Of a stretch of DNA of 64,000 nucleotides, positions 38,061 to 51,665 are shown piece after piece. The notes under the pieces are model-generated. The model saw nothing but the letters and a program-made list of their open reading frames with translations. It searched no databases and was not told where the DNA came from. Position numbers and translations under genes: made by a program. Position 1 is the stretch's first letter. Each line of letters starts with the position of its first letter. The stretch comes from Epiperipatus broadwayi (lineage: Eukaryota > Onychophora > Udeonychophora > Euonychophora > Peripatidae), in assembly GCA_028023455.1 (NCBI GenBank), contig JAQFVV010006703.1, positions 94,501 to 158,500 on the forward strand. Reading direction: 5' to 3'.

Positions 38061-38969
38061 ACCCTTACTTCTCGATGTATAATATAGTTTGAAATACAAC
38101 TAGCTCAATTAAATTGTAATGCTTAATTAAAATTTGCATATCTATCTTTAATATACTTTTATATTATCATATTCGAATTAAATTTATTATTAATTATCAA
38201 AATCAATATATTTCTATAGTATGTACTAATTAAATAAGTATTTATTAAAATCATGAGACTGTGAAGTAAAGTTACAAAGCAATAAGTAGATTTACATTGA
38301 GTCAATATCTCCTAAGACACTGTCTCAATGGCATAAGAATACTGTCACTTCCTTATTAACTTACTACTACCTCTACAGCATTCTTATGGCTTTTAAATAA
38401 AATAAATTATCTTTAATAATAATAAAATAAATAAATCTTAACTTTTAATTTTTAAAATATAATTAAATAATCTCAGGTTCTTCTAATTATCTTAAAGTAA
38501 TGATAACTCATGTAAATAAGTATGATATGGGATTTTATATCAAACTTAAATACACCTAACTTATTTTAATAATAATAATAATAATACTATTACTCTTAGG
38601 GTATAACTTAACCTTATCTATTCCTATTATATCATCAATCATTAAATAATAATAACATGTCTATCTTTTATTTTCATATAGTATCTTAATTTTAGAATAG
38701 ATCAAAATCTTACAACTTAATAATCTGTGGCAATAAATAATATTGTACTCTTATATTATGCATTATAATTACTCTATGACCATTGTAATATAATGTAATA
38801 ATGTCAATCAATTCTCATAAATGATAATCAGGAAAATATTGTATTTATTTCTAAAATAATATTAATAAATTCACATTGTGCAAATATTATGTTTGTTCAA
38901 ATTATCTGTTGTCAAATGCTGTGGTGTAAAATAATGAACTCGACACACTTTTAAAACAAATTAAACAAA

Positions 38970-38975
38970 TTTATT
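38970..38975 (-). promoter_or_regulatory. Poly(A) signal, minus strand
   Basis: AATAAA on the minus strand followed by TTTGTTTAATTTGTTTT. Confidence 0.35.
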
Positions 38976-41359
38976 TACATTAACTTCAACTAAGAATTTA
39001 TTTACAATATTTACAGTTCAAAATTATGAAAACAAAGAAAATAAAAATAAGAAAATAATAATACAATATGTTTACACTGTTATTAACTCATACTCCTAAT
39101 AAGTAATTATACATCCTTTAAAATGCTGTATTAATAACATTGAAGTATGTTTTCAAAACTTAGACTTTAAATAAATATCAGTGAACTTCAATTATTACAC
39201 AGAAAAATTTATGTAAATAATATTTATGTAGCATATGTAAACAATTAAACTTTACTAATTAAATTGCTACATCACTTAAGTATTACTGTTACTTATTTCA
39301 TCATGTACTAGTATGTGTTCACTCTACTATTAGTATTACTCTAATAGCATAATATAGAAACTAATGCATCTTTATAATGTAATAACAAATAACTGATTAT
39401 AATTTTATATTTCAGTTAATACAATTCATGCTACATGTTTTATCAAATATGCATTACATATATGTACTGTTAAAAATAATAATATTTAAATTATTAATCA
39501 ATTTAAAATTCATAAAGTATTATATTAGATAAATTCTATGATTCTTTTCTATGTAAAATTATTACTTTACTTTATGTGTTATTCTACTCCTTCTTAATAA
39601 CTTTCTATCTACAAAACATCCTCCAAAACTTAGTTAAACTTTCCGGAAAATCCCCTCAACTTTAAATAAATACTAATTATCCAATCTATTTATACTACGT
39701 CATCTATATTCAGTAAGCCTTTAATTCAAATATAAACTTCTACATAAAACTTAACTTAATTTATCCAATAAAATAAAAATAAAATATAGACTTTGAGATC
39801 TCTTCCTATCTTGCAATAAAATAATTACATATGAATAACAAATATAATTCTAATACTATAACATAAACAAAATATTAAAATTTATTTATGAAAGAATCAT
39901 ATAATTATTTCTAAGCTTCTTATGTAATGTTGTATCGTATTTATATCATAAATTCAAATTATGCATATTTAAATAAAACTGTTACTGCCAATATAATGTG
40001 TGTGTATTTTTAAAATAATCATACATTCATTCAAAACAACACAATATTTGGTTGATCTAAAGAAAACATATTAATACATCAAAATTATTATTATTATACA
40101 ATTTTTACCATCAATAATGATTTAATGTACAGTCCATCTTCCAATAATCTTCGGAATTACAGCTTCATAAAATAATTCACATTTATACTCACGATCATTC
40201 TTAAAATATTCTGTGCTATATTAATTATAAAATAAACTTATGCAATTAATCATTATATTATTTTCTAGTTATTATTTTAAGAAAATGTACCTATCTTATT
40301 TTAATAGATTAATAATATTTAAATTTTATGTTAGATAAATAAAACAAAATTCATATTACGTAACTCCAGCGATGTTTCCTTTTCACCATAAAGTTTTTTA
40401 ATCCTAGGCACATATTCACTAGCACACCATTTCCTGTTTCTGGTCCATCACGTGTTTTTTTAAAAGTTTATGAAAAACGAAAACGTTCTTTTAAAACCAA
40501 AATAAAAGTTAATCAGTTCTTTTATAAAAAATATAATAAAATTAAAATAGTTTATCTGATCCGGATGCAGTTCTTTAAAGAATATTATTTAAAAGTTATT
40601 ATTTTAAATTAGTCTATAGTTTATGAAAAAAAAATTATCATTTAATTATTTTAAATTAACTGGGACGTCCACATATTTCTTGCACATTTCTTAACAAAAC
40701 ATCCAGGTAAGAATAAGCTTCTTTATTTATAAACGGCCAGCGTTTAAATTATTTCAATATAATAATTTTATTATATTAAGATTTTTAGCTAATTATATTT
40801 CAATTGACTTGCCTTTAAAATTATCAACATTCAGTCTTTTAAACATAAAGACTTAACAAGGCAAGTATTTATAAAACTACTTTTATTTCTAATATCTTTA
40901 CTCAAGATATACATTTAAATTTATAGCTTGCAAAAATACTTTCTTCATAAAGAAGTATTTTATTCTTTAAAATATCTATTTTCTAATAGTCAATAGCAAT
41001 TAGCTTTTAAAATTATATATTGTCCAAAATACTACTTTTCTCCATCTTGTAATTTTCCAAACTAATCCAGCGTTTATCATACTTCTAGTATAAAGTTTCC
41101 GATGTATTTTCACTATATATGATGTTTCCATGATTATTTGCTTGCAAATTGAGCTTAATTAGAGACGACCGATAGGGAAAAAATTAATTTAACACTGCAT
41201 GTCTATCATTTAAAACTTTTATAAATTATTTATAATGACACTCTTGTAATTTTAAAATTGATTTCAAAAAGCGTCTATAAATTTACGTAGCTATTTTTAA
41301 ATAACACAATTAACTTGAAAATTCAATCACAGAGTCCCCTCCTAACAATTGAATTGAGC

Positions 41360-41366
41360 TTTTATA
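41360..41366 (-). promoter_or_regulatory. TATA box, minus strand
   Basis: CAGTATAAAAGCTCAATTC on the minus strand, followed about 25 bp on by GTTAGGAGGGGACTC, where a start site would lie. It is the best promoter-like sequence in the window. Confidence 0.45.
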
Positions 41367-42552
41367 CTGGAAGAAACTTCCCATTTGATTGGTAGATTAA
41401 ACAATCAACTTTGCTGGCTTATTTACATATTTACCAACAACACAAAATTAAAATAAATAATGACTTATTTAATATTTAATATTTATTACATTATTGCATT
41501 TTAAAATAATCTTTATCATTTATTTAAATCCATAAAATATTTCTTTAAAAATATTTTTACCTACTTGATTTTAATTTTAACTTTTATAAAATTATTTAAA
41601 ATACACTAAGTCTTTTTATACGTTATATTTTTAAAGCAATATTTTAAAATCAGATTTAATATTCTACATTGATTTATCTTTATTTTATCTCGTGATAGCT
41701 CACGTATTATTTATAAATTTTATAACATGATTTTTTAAAATAGTTCTGCAACTTTACTAAACAACTTCCAAGCATGTGTGTGTACATTTAACAAACATCT
41801 GTTCTTTACAACACAAGAAACGCTTGTCATCGTCTAAAAATAAACTAACAATTGCATTTTTTAAAATAAATATTTTTTAAATAAATAAGATATTCTAATA
41901 GATTTTAAAATAATTATCCAATATTATTAAAATCAAATATTAATCTTCTATTTAAGTACTTATAATAATTAATAATATTTATATTCTCTTATAATATTAT
42001 TTTATCAACAATAAATATATGCATTTAATTTTAACTTGTCTTTTAAACACTTTTAGCTTTAAATACCTATTTATTAAATATATTAATGCAGTATTGATTA
42101 TGGCCATTTTTCCCAATTATATATTATAATCATCATCATTTAAAATGTCTCTCTTTATATCAGCACAATTTCACATATCAAATACTCATAGATTGCCTTA
42201 ATTAAACCCCTTGAAATATTACCATAAGCAAAATTAACATCACATATTCAAATATATCTTAAATTTAAAATTTTTAATAGATTAGCACAAAATTAGATGG
42301 TGACCCATACAAAAGGGCACAATATATATATATATATGTTTTCATATTTTTTACTTAATAGTTAAGTATTGCATAAATGATGAGCTTGAGTTTGTATTTT
42401 GAATCAGGTGTTTAGATGTCTTAGCTCCTTACTGACAGAAGCCATTATCTCATAACTGGTTTGGGTATGGAGGTAAGTCTAGATAGAGATTTTAAATGTG
42501 TTCTCTTGCTGCATTTAGTGGTAAAAATAGAATAAAAATAAAATAAACTTGT

Positions 42553-42642
42553 CAAGCATTGGTGGCCTAGTTGTTAGCATAGCTGCCTTCCAGCAGCTTG
42601 CTCAGGTTTGCTTCCCTGTCAATGCATAAGAAATAAATAAAT
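42553..42642 (+). mobile_element. Minimal tRNA retroposon with 16-bp target duplication
   Basis: The insertion comprises the tRNA body plus an AAATAAATAAAT tail, placed in the satellite unit. Comparison with the other satellite units shows the uninterrupted sequence running from ...AAATAAACTTGT straight into TTAG. Confidence 0.7.
42556..42625 (+). pseudogene. tRNA-Gly(UCC) retropseudogene
   Basis: Seventy bases form a tRNA-like unit. The acceptor stem GCATTGG pairs with TCAATGC (one G-U). GGCCTAGTTGTTAGCATAGC serves as A box and D arm, CTGCCTTCCAGCAG carries a TCC anticodon, and CAGGTTTGCTTCCCTG is a weakened B box/T arm. It closely follows the layout of animal tRNA-Gly(UCC) (GGTGG...GTTAGCATAGCTGCCTTCCA) but lacks one base after the anticodon loop A. 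It is flanked by AATAAAATAAACTTGT and AATAAAATAAGCTTGT, a 16-bp target duplication, with an A-rich (AAAT)n tail. It is therefore a retroposed copy, not a working gene. Confidence 0.8.
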
Positions 42643-42709
42643 AAATAAAATAAGCTTGTTTAGTGCTACTACCACTCTCTCTCTCTCTATATATATATAC
42701 TTAACGTTC

Positions 42710-43400
42710 CTAAATTAAAAACCATGAAGTTAAAAATAACTTTAATAATTAAGAGTTGTATACATATTTTATATGAATATATAAATGTTATACCTATAGT
42801 AATTATAAAGTTATTTTGTTAAATCAAGTTAAATAAAAGCTAATTAATTTAAAATTTAGTTTAAAAACATAATTAAAAGCAAAAAGTTTTTTCTTTAATA
42901 ATAATTAAATGTGGAAATGACACTCTAAAAAATAATTAAAATGCTTTTAAACAGATTGTTGATTAAAATAAGCAGATAAATAATTGACATGATTTAATTT
43001 AAAAAGCTGTTATTCTTACTCAAGGATAAAAATTTGCAAATATGATATTTTGGAAAATAACCTTGGACCACAATGGATTTTCTGGATGTATCACCAGCCA
43101 GTAGATCAATGTAACCCAAAAAAATGATAGATCAAAATTTTACTGATAACTAATTTCAATGAATGTAAATAGTGTTTACAATTTATTCAGAGGATAATTA
43201 ATTTTTGTCTGATTCCAGGATTCTATTTTGCTTTCAATAATCATTGTATGCTTTTAAGAAAATTATTATTATTATTCAGTCGTTTTTCCAGATCTATTTT
43301 GCAAGAGTAGAGAAGCCAATATCTGCTTCACACTGTCAAGCTATCAGAGGGCAGGTCCATCACTGAATCTTGAAACAAAGCCACAAACACGTGAAGAAAC
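42710..43400 (+). repeat. Left copy of a diverged ~0.7-kb direct repeat (LTR-like)
   Basis: Aligns by eye with 47165-47900. Shared strings include ATTATAAAGTTATTTTG, AAATCAAGTTAAATAAA, CAGGATTCTATTTT and TTATTATTATTATTCA. The region between holds a decayed gag. This suggests degenerate LTRs, but TG...CA ends, a primer site and a polypurine tract are not visible. Tandem duplication of a host segment is the alternative. Confidence 0.55.
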
Positions 43401-45560
43401 CACATGAACAGCCATTATGTATCCACCTGAGATGAGCAAAATTTTGATATTCAGTGATACGGGAAAAGTCAGCCATTAAACCAAGATGAAATAACTGTCA
43501 ATTCATTTTAATAAAGTTTGAATGATCATTTCAATCATCATCCACCATAGCTATGGTTTTAAGAATAAGTGCTGCCAAAATAAACAAATATCTAAAGAGT
43601 AAAGATGAATTTTTGACATTGAAACAATAAGTATAACTTTAAAGTAATCTTTAGTTAATTATTATTTATCTCCTATCTAATGAAATATGTTAGTAAGTAG
43701 ATATTTATTTAATCTGTTTATGAGTAGGTATGGCAAGAGATTAAAATATGTTCCATTTATCATGCCCAATGTAGTTGGTAATAATTTTATAAAATTATTT
43801 TATTAAAGGCAATTAGCTTGTAATCAATATCTTTTGTCATAGTATTAATCATTTGTATGTTAATTAATTTAATTATTTCCACTTTAAAGAAATTATCAGC
43901 AATATGTTAAATCAGTAAGTTTGATAAATTATGAATGAAGTTCAATCATGCTGCATAGGCAAGCTAAAATAAAGGTTATATTAAGTAGATATCAGTGTGT
44001 GAGCTATTCTTGTGTTTTGAGATGACATAATTTATAAAAATGAACAGCTACAATCCATCAATTCGGTTTATGCTTATTACATCTAAAACTCATTTTTACA
44101 TTGTTAAATGATTGTAAAATCATTTGCAAACTGCTGGTCACTTATCTTCATTATTCGTTTTGTGCAGTGATGTGTGGTAGAGAAAAAGTTCATATCATAT
44201 ATTATTTGCTTCATTTCATACATGTCTTATAGTGATATGTTTGTGACTGTAAGTCACTAATGTGCAGTATTAAATACTCTAAGAAGTAGTACATGCTAAA
44301 AGATTAATTCCTACTGTATGCATATAATTTATACATGTATTGGTTTTTGTTTAAAAAATATTGTACTACAGATTTTATTTCCCGCATTTTATAATTATTT
44401 TATTATTTTAACTGGTTGCAAATTTCATAACCTAAAATTGATTGCAGAACTCATTTAAAAGTTAAATCATTCTTAATTTATAATATATTATCCTCATTTA
44501 GCGAGGTTGTTTAGCTTTAGAACAGCAATAATAGAGGTGGGAATTGTTAGAAATCTATATAATGGACTGGCATCCATTCAAAACATTTAAGGATAATAAC
44601 ACTCTAAATTAAAAATTGTCAGATCTCATTTGTTTAATAACATTTAAGTTACCATATATGTTATCTGTGCATAATGTAAATTAAAATAAGATTTAGAAAA
44701 GTTAAGTTACTTTTAATTAATTTATAAGCCAATTAACTAAAGTGCCACAATGTGTGTTATTTTGTATATACATAAATAAATTGTGTTTGTATCATTATTT
44801 TTGGTAGTTTGTCACCATTATTTGCAATCAATAACTTAAGTAAAAGAGTTAAGAGTTTCTTCTTTCTTCTTGAAATGAGTTTTTTTCTATTTTTATAATA
44901 TGGCACCTGCAATGTAGGACATGAGGAATTATCTGAATAACCATGAGACACAGTTTTTTGTAAGGTAGCATCTGCAATATGGAACTGATTGTATTGCCCA
45001 TGAATCCCTGAGATATATAAATTTATATACATAATATAACACTTAAATTTTGAGGCACAATGAATTAACCACCTATTCCTGATATACACATAGATTTTTT
45101 AAGGATGTGCAAAAAATGTTAAATAGAATAAATTCATTTTGTTTTTTTAAAAATAAAGTTGACAGGTTGTAAAAGGGGAAAAATTTGAACTAAGCCATTT
45201 TAGATTTATAAAAGAATAGATTTATCAAAGAAAAATTTCTTTGACAAGTATTGCCAATAATGAGGATAAAATGTATATACATATACAAGAGGCATAATTT
45301 AATTATTTTTGATTTATAAAATTTGTTTCAGCAGTAAGAAAATTAAAAGATATTTTTGGTTAATTGAATAATAGAAAGTTTGAACTAGGATATAATATGA
45401 TGGTAATTGAAGGACTTTGATAGAAATTTGGCATGTGCTCAGCTAAGGTAAGACAGAGTGGGATAGATGTTTAAAAAGAATAGAGAATTAATAGTTAAGA
45501 AATATTGTTAAAAGAAAATTTAAAACTACTTTAGGAAAACAAGAAAGAATTTTAGTTATA
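43401..45560. other. Unassigned interior left of the gag relic
   Basis: About 2.1 kb of AT-rich sequence. The only longer open frame (45089-44757 minus, 110 aa) has no family signature and runs against the gag relic, so I do not call it. Confidence 0.5.
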
Positions 45561-45699
45561 TATAGTTTTTATAAATATGGAATATGAAGAACAAATTTAT
45601 GATTTAATATCTGTGAAGATAGAATATAAGAATCATAGTCCTTTTTATTTCATCAATCTCCAAATGGTAAAAAGAACAAATGAGTAAACAGAGATGTAA

Positions 45700-46950
45700 A
45701 TGATGATAAAGCCAATGATGAAAGTGTTAAATATCAATTATCAAAAAGTTAAAGAAATGATAAATCAAAAGTTGGAAAAAATGAATCAAATGATGGAATA
45801 TATGAAGCAAGAGATGAGGGATATGGCATATCAGATGAAAAATGCAATAACAGTGGAGAAAAAGCTAAGTAAAATATTAAAGATGTAGAGCAAGTGGTAA
45901 AGGTAATGAAAAAATGTTAGAGAAAAAATAAGATTAGAAAGTTTAAGATTAGACAGGATAGAAGAAAAACTAATACAGATAAGAAAAGCTGTACAACATA
46001 AGTTAAGGGTACAAAAAGAAGTTGTAGTGCTCAGGGAAAAAGGCTACATGATAAACTAAAGATAGAATGGACAATGTGGAGGAAAAGTGCATTAGCAGGA
46101 TATAGAAATAAATAAAGATAAAGAGCAAGTATGTGTAGAAGTAAAAATATGCCTGGAGCAGAGATTAGAGGCAATTAAGAGTGAAAATTGGCAGGCTGAA
46201 AGGAAAAAATTAAAAGAATGCAAGAAGATAGCATAAGGTATACAAAAGATGGAAAAGATTGATAACGATAAAAAATATAATGGGCAAAGGAGCCAAATAA
46301 TAATGGAAAATATACAAATCAAAGCTTTTAGAGGAGAAGTAGGAGAAAGCCATTGCCACATTTTGGGAGTTTGAAAGAAAAGTTTCAATCCAATAATAGG
46401 CATGAAGATGAAAAAATTGCTGTAGCCTGCAATCATCTCCATTGGACAGACAAAGACTGATGGCATACATTGATAACTAAGCCACAAAGTTTTGGAGACT
46501 ACAGATTTGAATTAATGTTTAGCATTTGAAGTGAGAAAAATGCCAAGATGATCTCCTGCATAAAGTGTCATAAAAATATCTAGTGATGCTGGAAAAAACC
46601 CATATTAAGTTTTTTACTGGAAGGTAGCCAAGTTAAGGTTTCTTACTGCCTTTCCCTTATCAGAAAGAAGAATTATAAGAACAAATCTGATATAATATGC
46701 CTGTAACATTGCAGCAAATCATGCTGGGCCAAAGCCAAAAAATATGAAAAAAAATAACCAAGTTGCTGATTGCCATAGACTTTGGAAATATGAAGAAAGA
46801 ACCTTCAGACAAACCAAATATGAATGATCAACTGATACTGCATACAACAATCATGTAATACTCTAATGTGGAGAGTCAGCCATATATAAAGAAAAAGTAT
46901 GAGTGAAATACCAACTTCAATAGCCAAAGAAGGATGAATCAAAGATATTC
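45700..46950 (+). pseudogene. Decayed retrotransposon gag
   Basis: It starts with an open stretch of 62 codons (45700-45888), Met/Lys/Glu-rich and coiled-coil-like. In shifted frames further coiled-coil segments follow (RLDRIEEKLIQIRKAVQHKL; EVKICLEQRLEAIKSENWQ). Then QIKAFRGEVGESHCHIL, EFERK and RHEDEKIAVACNHLHW together resemble the retrotransposon capsid pattern: F-x-G, a downstream E-F-E/R, and W near the end of a helix. Many stops and shifts are present, so it is long dead. No pol follows. The 131-aa and 86-aa minus-strand frames at 46092-46487 are shadows. Confidence 0.5.
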
Positions 46951-47164
46951 ATCAGAACTGATGCATTTTCCAGATGAAGAAGAACTATCTCTGGTAAAAA
47001 AAGAGTTGTAACAAAAAGTGGAAAGAACAAATAGAATATATTTTGTTAAATAAAAGTTCAAATATAATGTTTACTAATGAAGTATAATCAATTTTTTTAA
47101 TTGTTTTTTGGTGGACTTTGAAGATATAAAGCTATATATACCCTTTAATATATATGCTTCATGT

Positions 47165-47900
47165 TTATAAATTAAAAAGCACAGACAAGTTTTACATTTA
47201 AAAGTTTTAAATAATTTTAATAAATAAAAGTTGAAAAAATATTTTATTTGCCCAAGTAAATGTATACAGTATAGTGATTATAAAGTTATTTTGCTAAATC
47301 AAGTTAAATAAAATATTTTTTAAAAAATTATAAAAGCTAATTAATTCTAAATTTAGTTTAAAAAAGTAGGTTAAATGCAAAAGGTGTTTTAACACTAATT
47401 TAAAGTTGAAATGACATTTTAGGAAAAAGTAATTAAAATTCTTATAAACAGATCAATAGATTAAAGTAAGGATATAAATAATTGATATGATTTAATTAAA
47501 AGGGCTGTTATTTCCACACAAAGATAGGAATTAGAAAATATGGTGTGATTAAATAGATTGTACCACAATAGTATCTCTGGAGTTATCTATCAATAGATCA
47601 AAGAATCCAAAAGTTGAGTGATGAGTCCAAATTTTACTGTTAAGCTAATTCCAGTGAATATAAATATTACTTACAATTTATTCAGACAATAATTAATTCT
47701 TGTTTGGTTTCAGGATTCTATTTTTCTTCTAATAGTCATTAAATGCTGTCATCAAGATTGTTATTATTATTATTCAATTGTTTCGTCAGATCTATGATGT
47801 AAGAATAGAAAAGCCATTATCTGCTTTACTTTATCAAGTTGCCAGAGGACAAGTTGAAAACCCATTGGTGAGTTCTGAAATAAAACTTCCAACAAGTGAA
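47165..47900 (+). repeat. Right copy of the diverged ~0.7-kb direct repeat
   Basis: Partner of 42710-43400. It contains an exon-like stretch with splice signals at 47790-47867. Confidence 0.55.
47790..47867 (+). CDS. Possible 78-nt coding exon (unknown gene)
   Basis: A T-rich stretch ending TTTCGTCAG (acceptor) is followed by 26 open codons reading YDVRIEKPLSALLYQVARG and QVENPL, and then GTGAGT (a good donor). The left repeat copy at 43292-43368 aligns without gaps over the same span but has a stop near its end and lacks the donor. The protein piece is not repetitive, and I cannot assign it to a family. It may be a surviving host exon beside its dead duplicate, or chance within an LTR-like repeat. 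Confidence 0.3.
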
Positions 47901-48102
47901 GTATATCTCATCAAGTATAAACAATATGTTTTAGCTAAAAGTATGATAATACTTTTTGTTAACAAATATTATTTTTTTTAAAAAAATGCTTATTAATTAA
48001 TGATTGGTATACGCATATGAGAACCTATTATTAATGTTATAGGGAACCCATATTACTTTAATTAGATCTTTATTCTTATTCAGATGATAGACATATACAA
48101 TA

Positions 48103-51100
48103 TTTGGTGCTTTTCTCAAGAACTGGATGAGCCACCAGGTGGCACTGCAGAACCACCAAGAAACCTGCAATTGATAAATTTTTTTTTAATATTCGCTAAA
48201 AATCGCTTAATTTTAAAAATGGTACCCCCCCCCCCGCACGAGACAAATCGGTCAAAATTGCTGAAATTGAAATGTAAAAAAAAAAATAGTTAAAAATCAC
48301 TTAATTTTAGAAATGGTAGACCCCCTTCCCCGCCTCACGACAAATCGGTCAAAAAAACTATAATAAAAGCCTATGAAATTAAACAAAAACATACTAAATG
48401 TCAAAGCAATTTAAAAAAGAATCACTCTTCAGTTATCTAACTAACAGATAATAATTCAAACCTCATAGTAACCTGTAATAGCGTATTAGTTTATATCAAA
48501 AATTATTGCAAATAAAAAATCGCACATATATAAAATCAACAAAACAGAAATAAAATAATCAGAATAGAAAATTGAAATTTAAAACAAAAGTTGATTATAG
48601 CATCTGAGGCAAATAATGTTTATAAATCCCCCTCCCCTCCCGCACAAAGGGTTCAATGAAAAATAAGTAAAGTGCAAATTATGAATGCTATTTTTATAAT
48701 CCTATGAAATAAATGAGAAAAAAAAAATATAATAAAAGCCTACGACATTAAACAAAAACATACTAAATCTCAAAGCGATTTAAAAAATAAAAGTATTTAT
48801 AAAATGTAAAAATAACAGCATGAAAAATTGTGGGAAATGTCTTAAAAAAAATCAGTCTCAGTTATCTAACTAACAGATATAATAATCTTTTATTAATAAA
48901 GGTTCTTTTTGAAAGTACATATTAAGTAATCAATGTTTCTATTAATCTATAATAGCGTCATTAGAGTTTAAATTCAGTTAATATGTTACTCTATTACTAG
49001 TTTTTATCAAAATTATTGCAAGTACTTGGATTAAGTCGCACATATATAAAATCAACAAAATATACATAAAATAATCAGATTGAAAATACAATTTGAAACT
49101 AGTTTACCAATTTCCCTGGGGAGTGAGTTAATCTTTCAGCAGGCCATTGAATTTTTTCATCCTTACAAAATGAAACTTGGGCATTGTAGATCGCTCCATT
49201 AGTGACAAAATATGGATATATATATATTATATTTTTCCCGTCTATTGATCGCGTTTTCTTTCATTTAAAGTTTTTTATTTTTAAAATAACTTACGCACAA
49301 TTTAGAAACTGAAAAAATAGCTAAACATTTTTGGTACTATATATAGTATAAAGAAATTTCCAGAATTCGGGTCACGTGACTGATTGGTTTTGCAACAAGG
49401 TCTTAGTTTTTTTTGTGTTTATATCAAGGTCTGAGTTTAACTTGAATTTGTGTTTGTTTTATTTATTTATTATAAATAAACACATAACCTAAAGAAATCA
49501 TTAGTCTTTTGCCTTCATTTGTTTGCGTGTCAGTTTTTGATTAAATGTCTGTTTACTAGTTGTTTTAATTCTAATTTGTTGTGCGCATGTGTGTCCATAA
49601 AAAGCTGTATAAACTTTAAAACTTATGGAATGGAATGTGTATAGCAGTTTTCATTCGAATTTTTTTCAAACAATAAATAAAAAGTATTACATGTTAGGGT
49701 TAAGTTTTGTCTTCATTAAAGCACAAACTAAATAGAACAGTAATGTTTTCGTTTTACTTCCTTTCATCCCAAAGCCAAATAAAAAATAATAACAGAGGAA
49801 GCCCCTCCCAAGAAACCCCAGAAAGCTTGATGGATCAATATTTTGAAAAAAGGCATATATATAAATTATTTGATTTATAATCATATATTATAACACTGCA
49901 AATGTACAATCACTTTTTCTTTTAAAATATATATGTTCTCCAATAATATCAACAAATTAAAAATCCTTCTCCTTTTCAAAAACTTTATTTTCTTATATCA
50001 ATACTGAACATATTTATATAATATAAAACTCCAAAAATAACTGTAAGAAGATAAAAACAGTTGAAACGTTGGAGTTTTATATTATATAAATTGTTACATT
50101 TACCATCTTCAAACTCCCTCCACTCACAACTTATAAATACATGTTTAGTATTGATACAAGAAAATAAAGTTTTTGAAAAGAAAAAAAAGGATTTTTAATT
50201 TGTTGATATTATTGATTTATAATTTAAAATGAGAAAAAGTATTATTTTCCATTTTTTAAAAAAATAGGGTGCTTTTGTAAAAAAAAAATACACTTGTTGA
50301 TTTTAAAAACGTAGAGATCAATTTCCCCATGATAAAACTTGCAACATCAATCAGTCATGTGACCCGAGTTCTGGAAATTTCTTTATACTACATATAGTAC
50401 CAAAAATGTTTAGCTATTTTTTTCAGTTTCTAAATTGTGTGTAAGTTATTTTAAAAATAAAAAACTTTAAGTGAAAGAAAACGTGATCAATAGATGGGAA
50501 AAATCTAATATATATATCCATATTTTGATACTAATGGAGCGATCTACAATGCCAAAGTTTCATTTTGTAAGGATAAAAAAATTCAATGACCTGCTGAAAG
50601 ATGAACTCACTCCCCAGGGAAATTGGTAAATTAGTTTCAAATTGTATTTTCTATTCTGATTATTTTATGTATATTTTGTTGATTTTATATATGTGCGACT
50701 TAATCCAAGTACTTGCAATAAATTTTGATATAAACTAGTAATAGAGTAACATATTAACTGAATTTAAACTCTAATGACGCTATTATAGATTAATAGGAAC
50801 ATTGATTACTTAATATGTACTTTCAAAAAGAACCTTTATTAATAAAAGATTATTATATCTGTTAGTTAGATAACTGAGACTGATTCTTTTTTAAGACATT
50901 TCCCACAATTTTTCATGCTGTTATTTTTAAATTTTATAAATACTTTTATTTTTTAAATCGCTTTGAGATTTAGTATGTTTTTGTTTAATGTCGTAGGCTT
51001 TTATTATATATATATTTCTCATTTATTTCATAGGATTTTAAAAATAGCATTGATAATTTGCACTTTACTTATTTTTCATTGAATCCTTTGTGCGGGATCG

Positions 51101-51663
51101 GGAGGGGGATTTATAAACATTATTTGCCTCAGATGTTATAATCAACTTTTGTTTTAAATTTCAATTTTCTATTCTGATTATTTTATTTCTGTTTTGTTGA
51201 TTTTATATATGCGCGATTTTTTATTTGCAATAATTTTTGTTATAAACTAATATGCTATTACAGGTTACTATGAGGTTTGAATTATTATCTGTCAGTTAGG
51301 TAACTGAAGATGATTCTTTTTTAAATCGCTTTGACATTTAGTATGTTTTTGTTTAATTTCATAGGCTTTTATTATAGTTTTTTTTTTTTAATTATACATT
51401 TCAATTTCAGAGCTTTTGACTGATTTGTCATGCAGTGGGGGGGGGTGTCTACCATTTCTAAAATTAAGTGTTTTTTAGCTAATTTTTTTTTACATTTCAA
51501 TTTCAGCAATTTTGACAGATTTGTCTCGTGCAGTGGGGGGGTTACCATTACTAAAATTAAGCAATTTTTAGCAAATATTAAAAAAAAATTATCAATTGCA
51601 GGCTTCTTGGTGGTTCTGCAGCGCCTCCTGGTGGCTTGTCCAGTTCTTGAGAAAAGCACCAAA
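48103..51663. mobile_element. 3.56-kb fold-back DNA transposon with TA duplication
   Basis: The left end starts TTTGGTGCTTTTCTCAAGAA and the right end is its exact reverse complement. TA flanks both ends (48101-48102 and 51664-51665), the duplication used by Tc1/mariner and related transposases. The inverted arms are about 1.3 kb (48103-49403 and 50328-51663). Each arm has two diverged subunits (for instance CCTATGAAATTAAACAAAAA at about 48370 and CCTACGACATTAAACAAAAA at about 48740). The centre holds a smaller inverted repeat (about 49935-50015 versus 50135-50215) and no transposase, so the element is non-autonomous. The frames at 48084, 49687, 51372 and 51430 are not supported as genes. Confidence 0.8.
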
Positions 51664-51665
51664 TA

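Larger units (their letters stand above)
42338..42680 (+). repeat. Isolated unit of the ~0.4-kb satellite
   Basis: It shares TTTTTTACTTAATAGTTAAG, GAGTTTGTATTTTGAATC and TCTCTTGCTGCATTTA with the units at 22590-23930. It is interrupted by a tRNA-like insertion and ends in (CT)n(TA)n. Confidence 0.75.
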
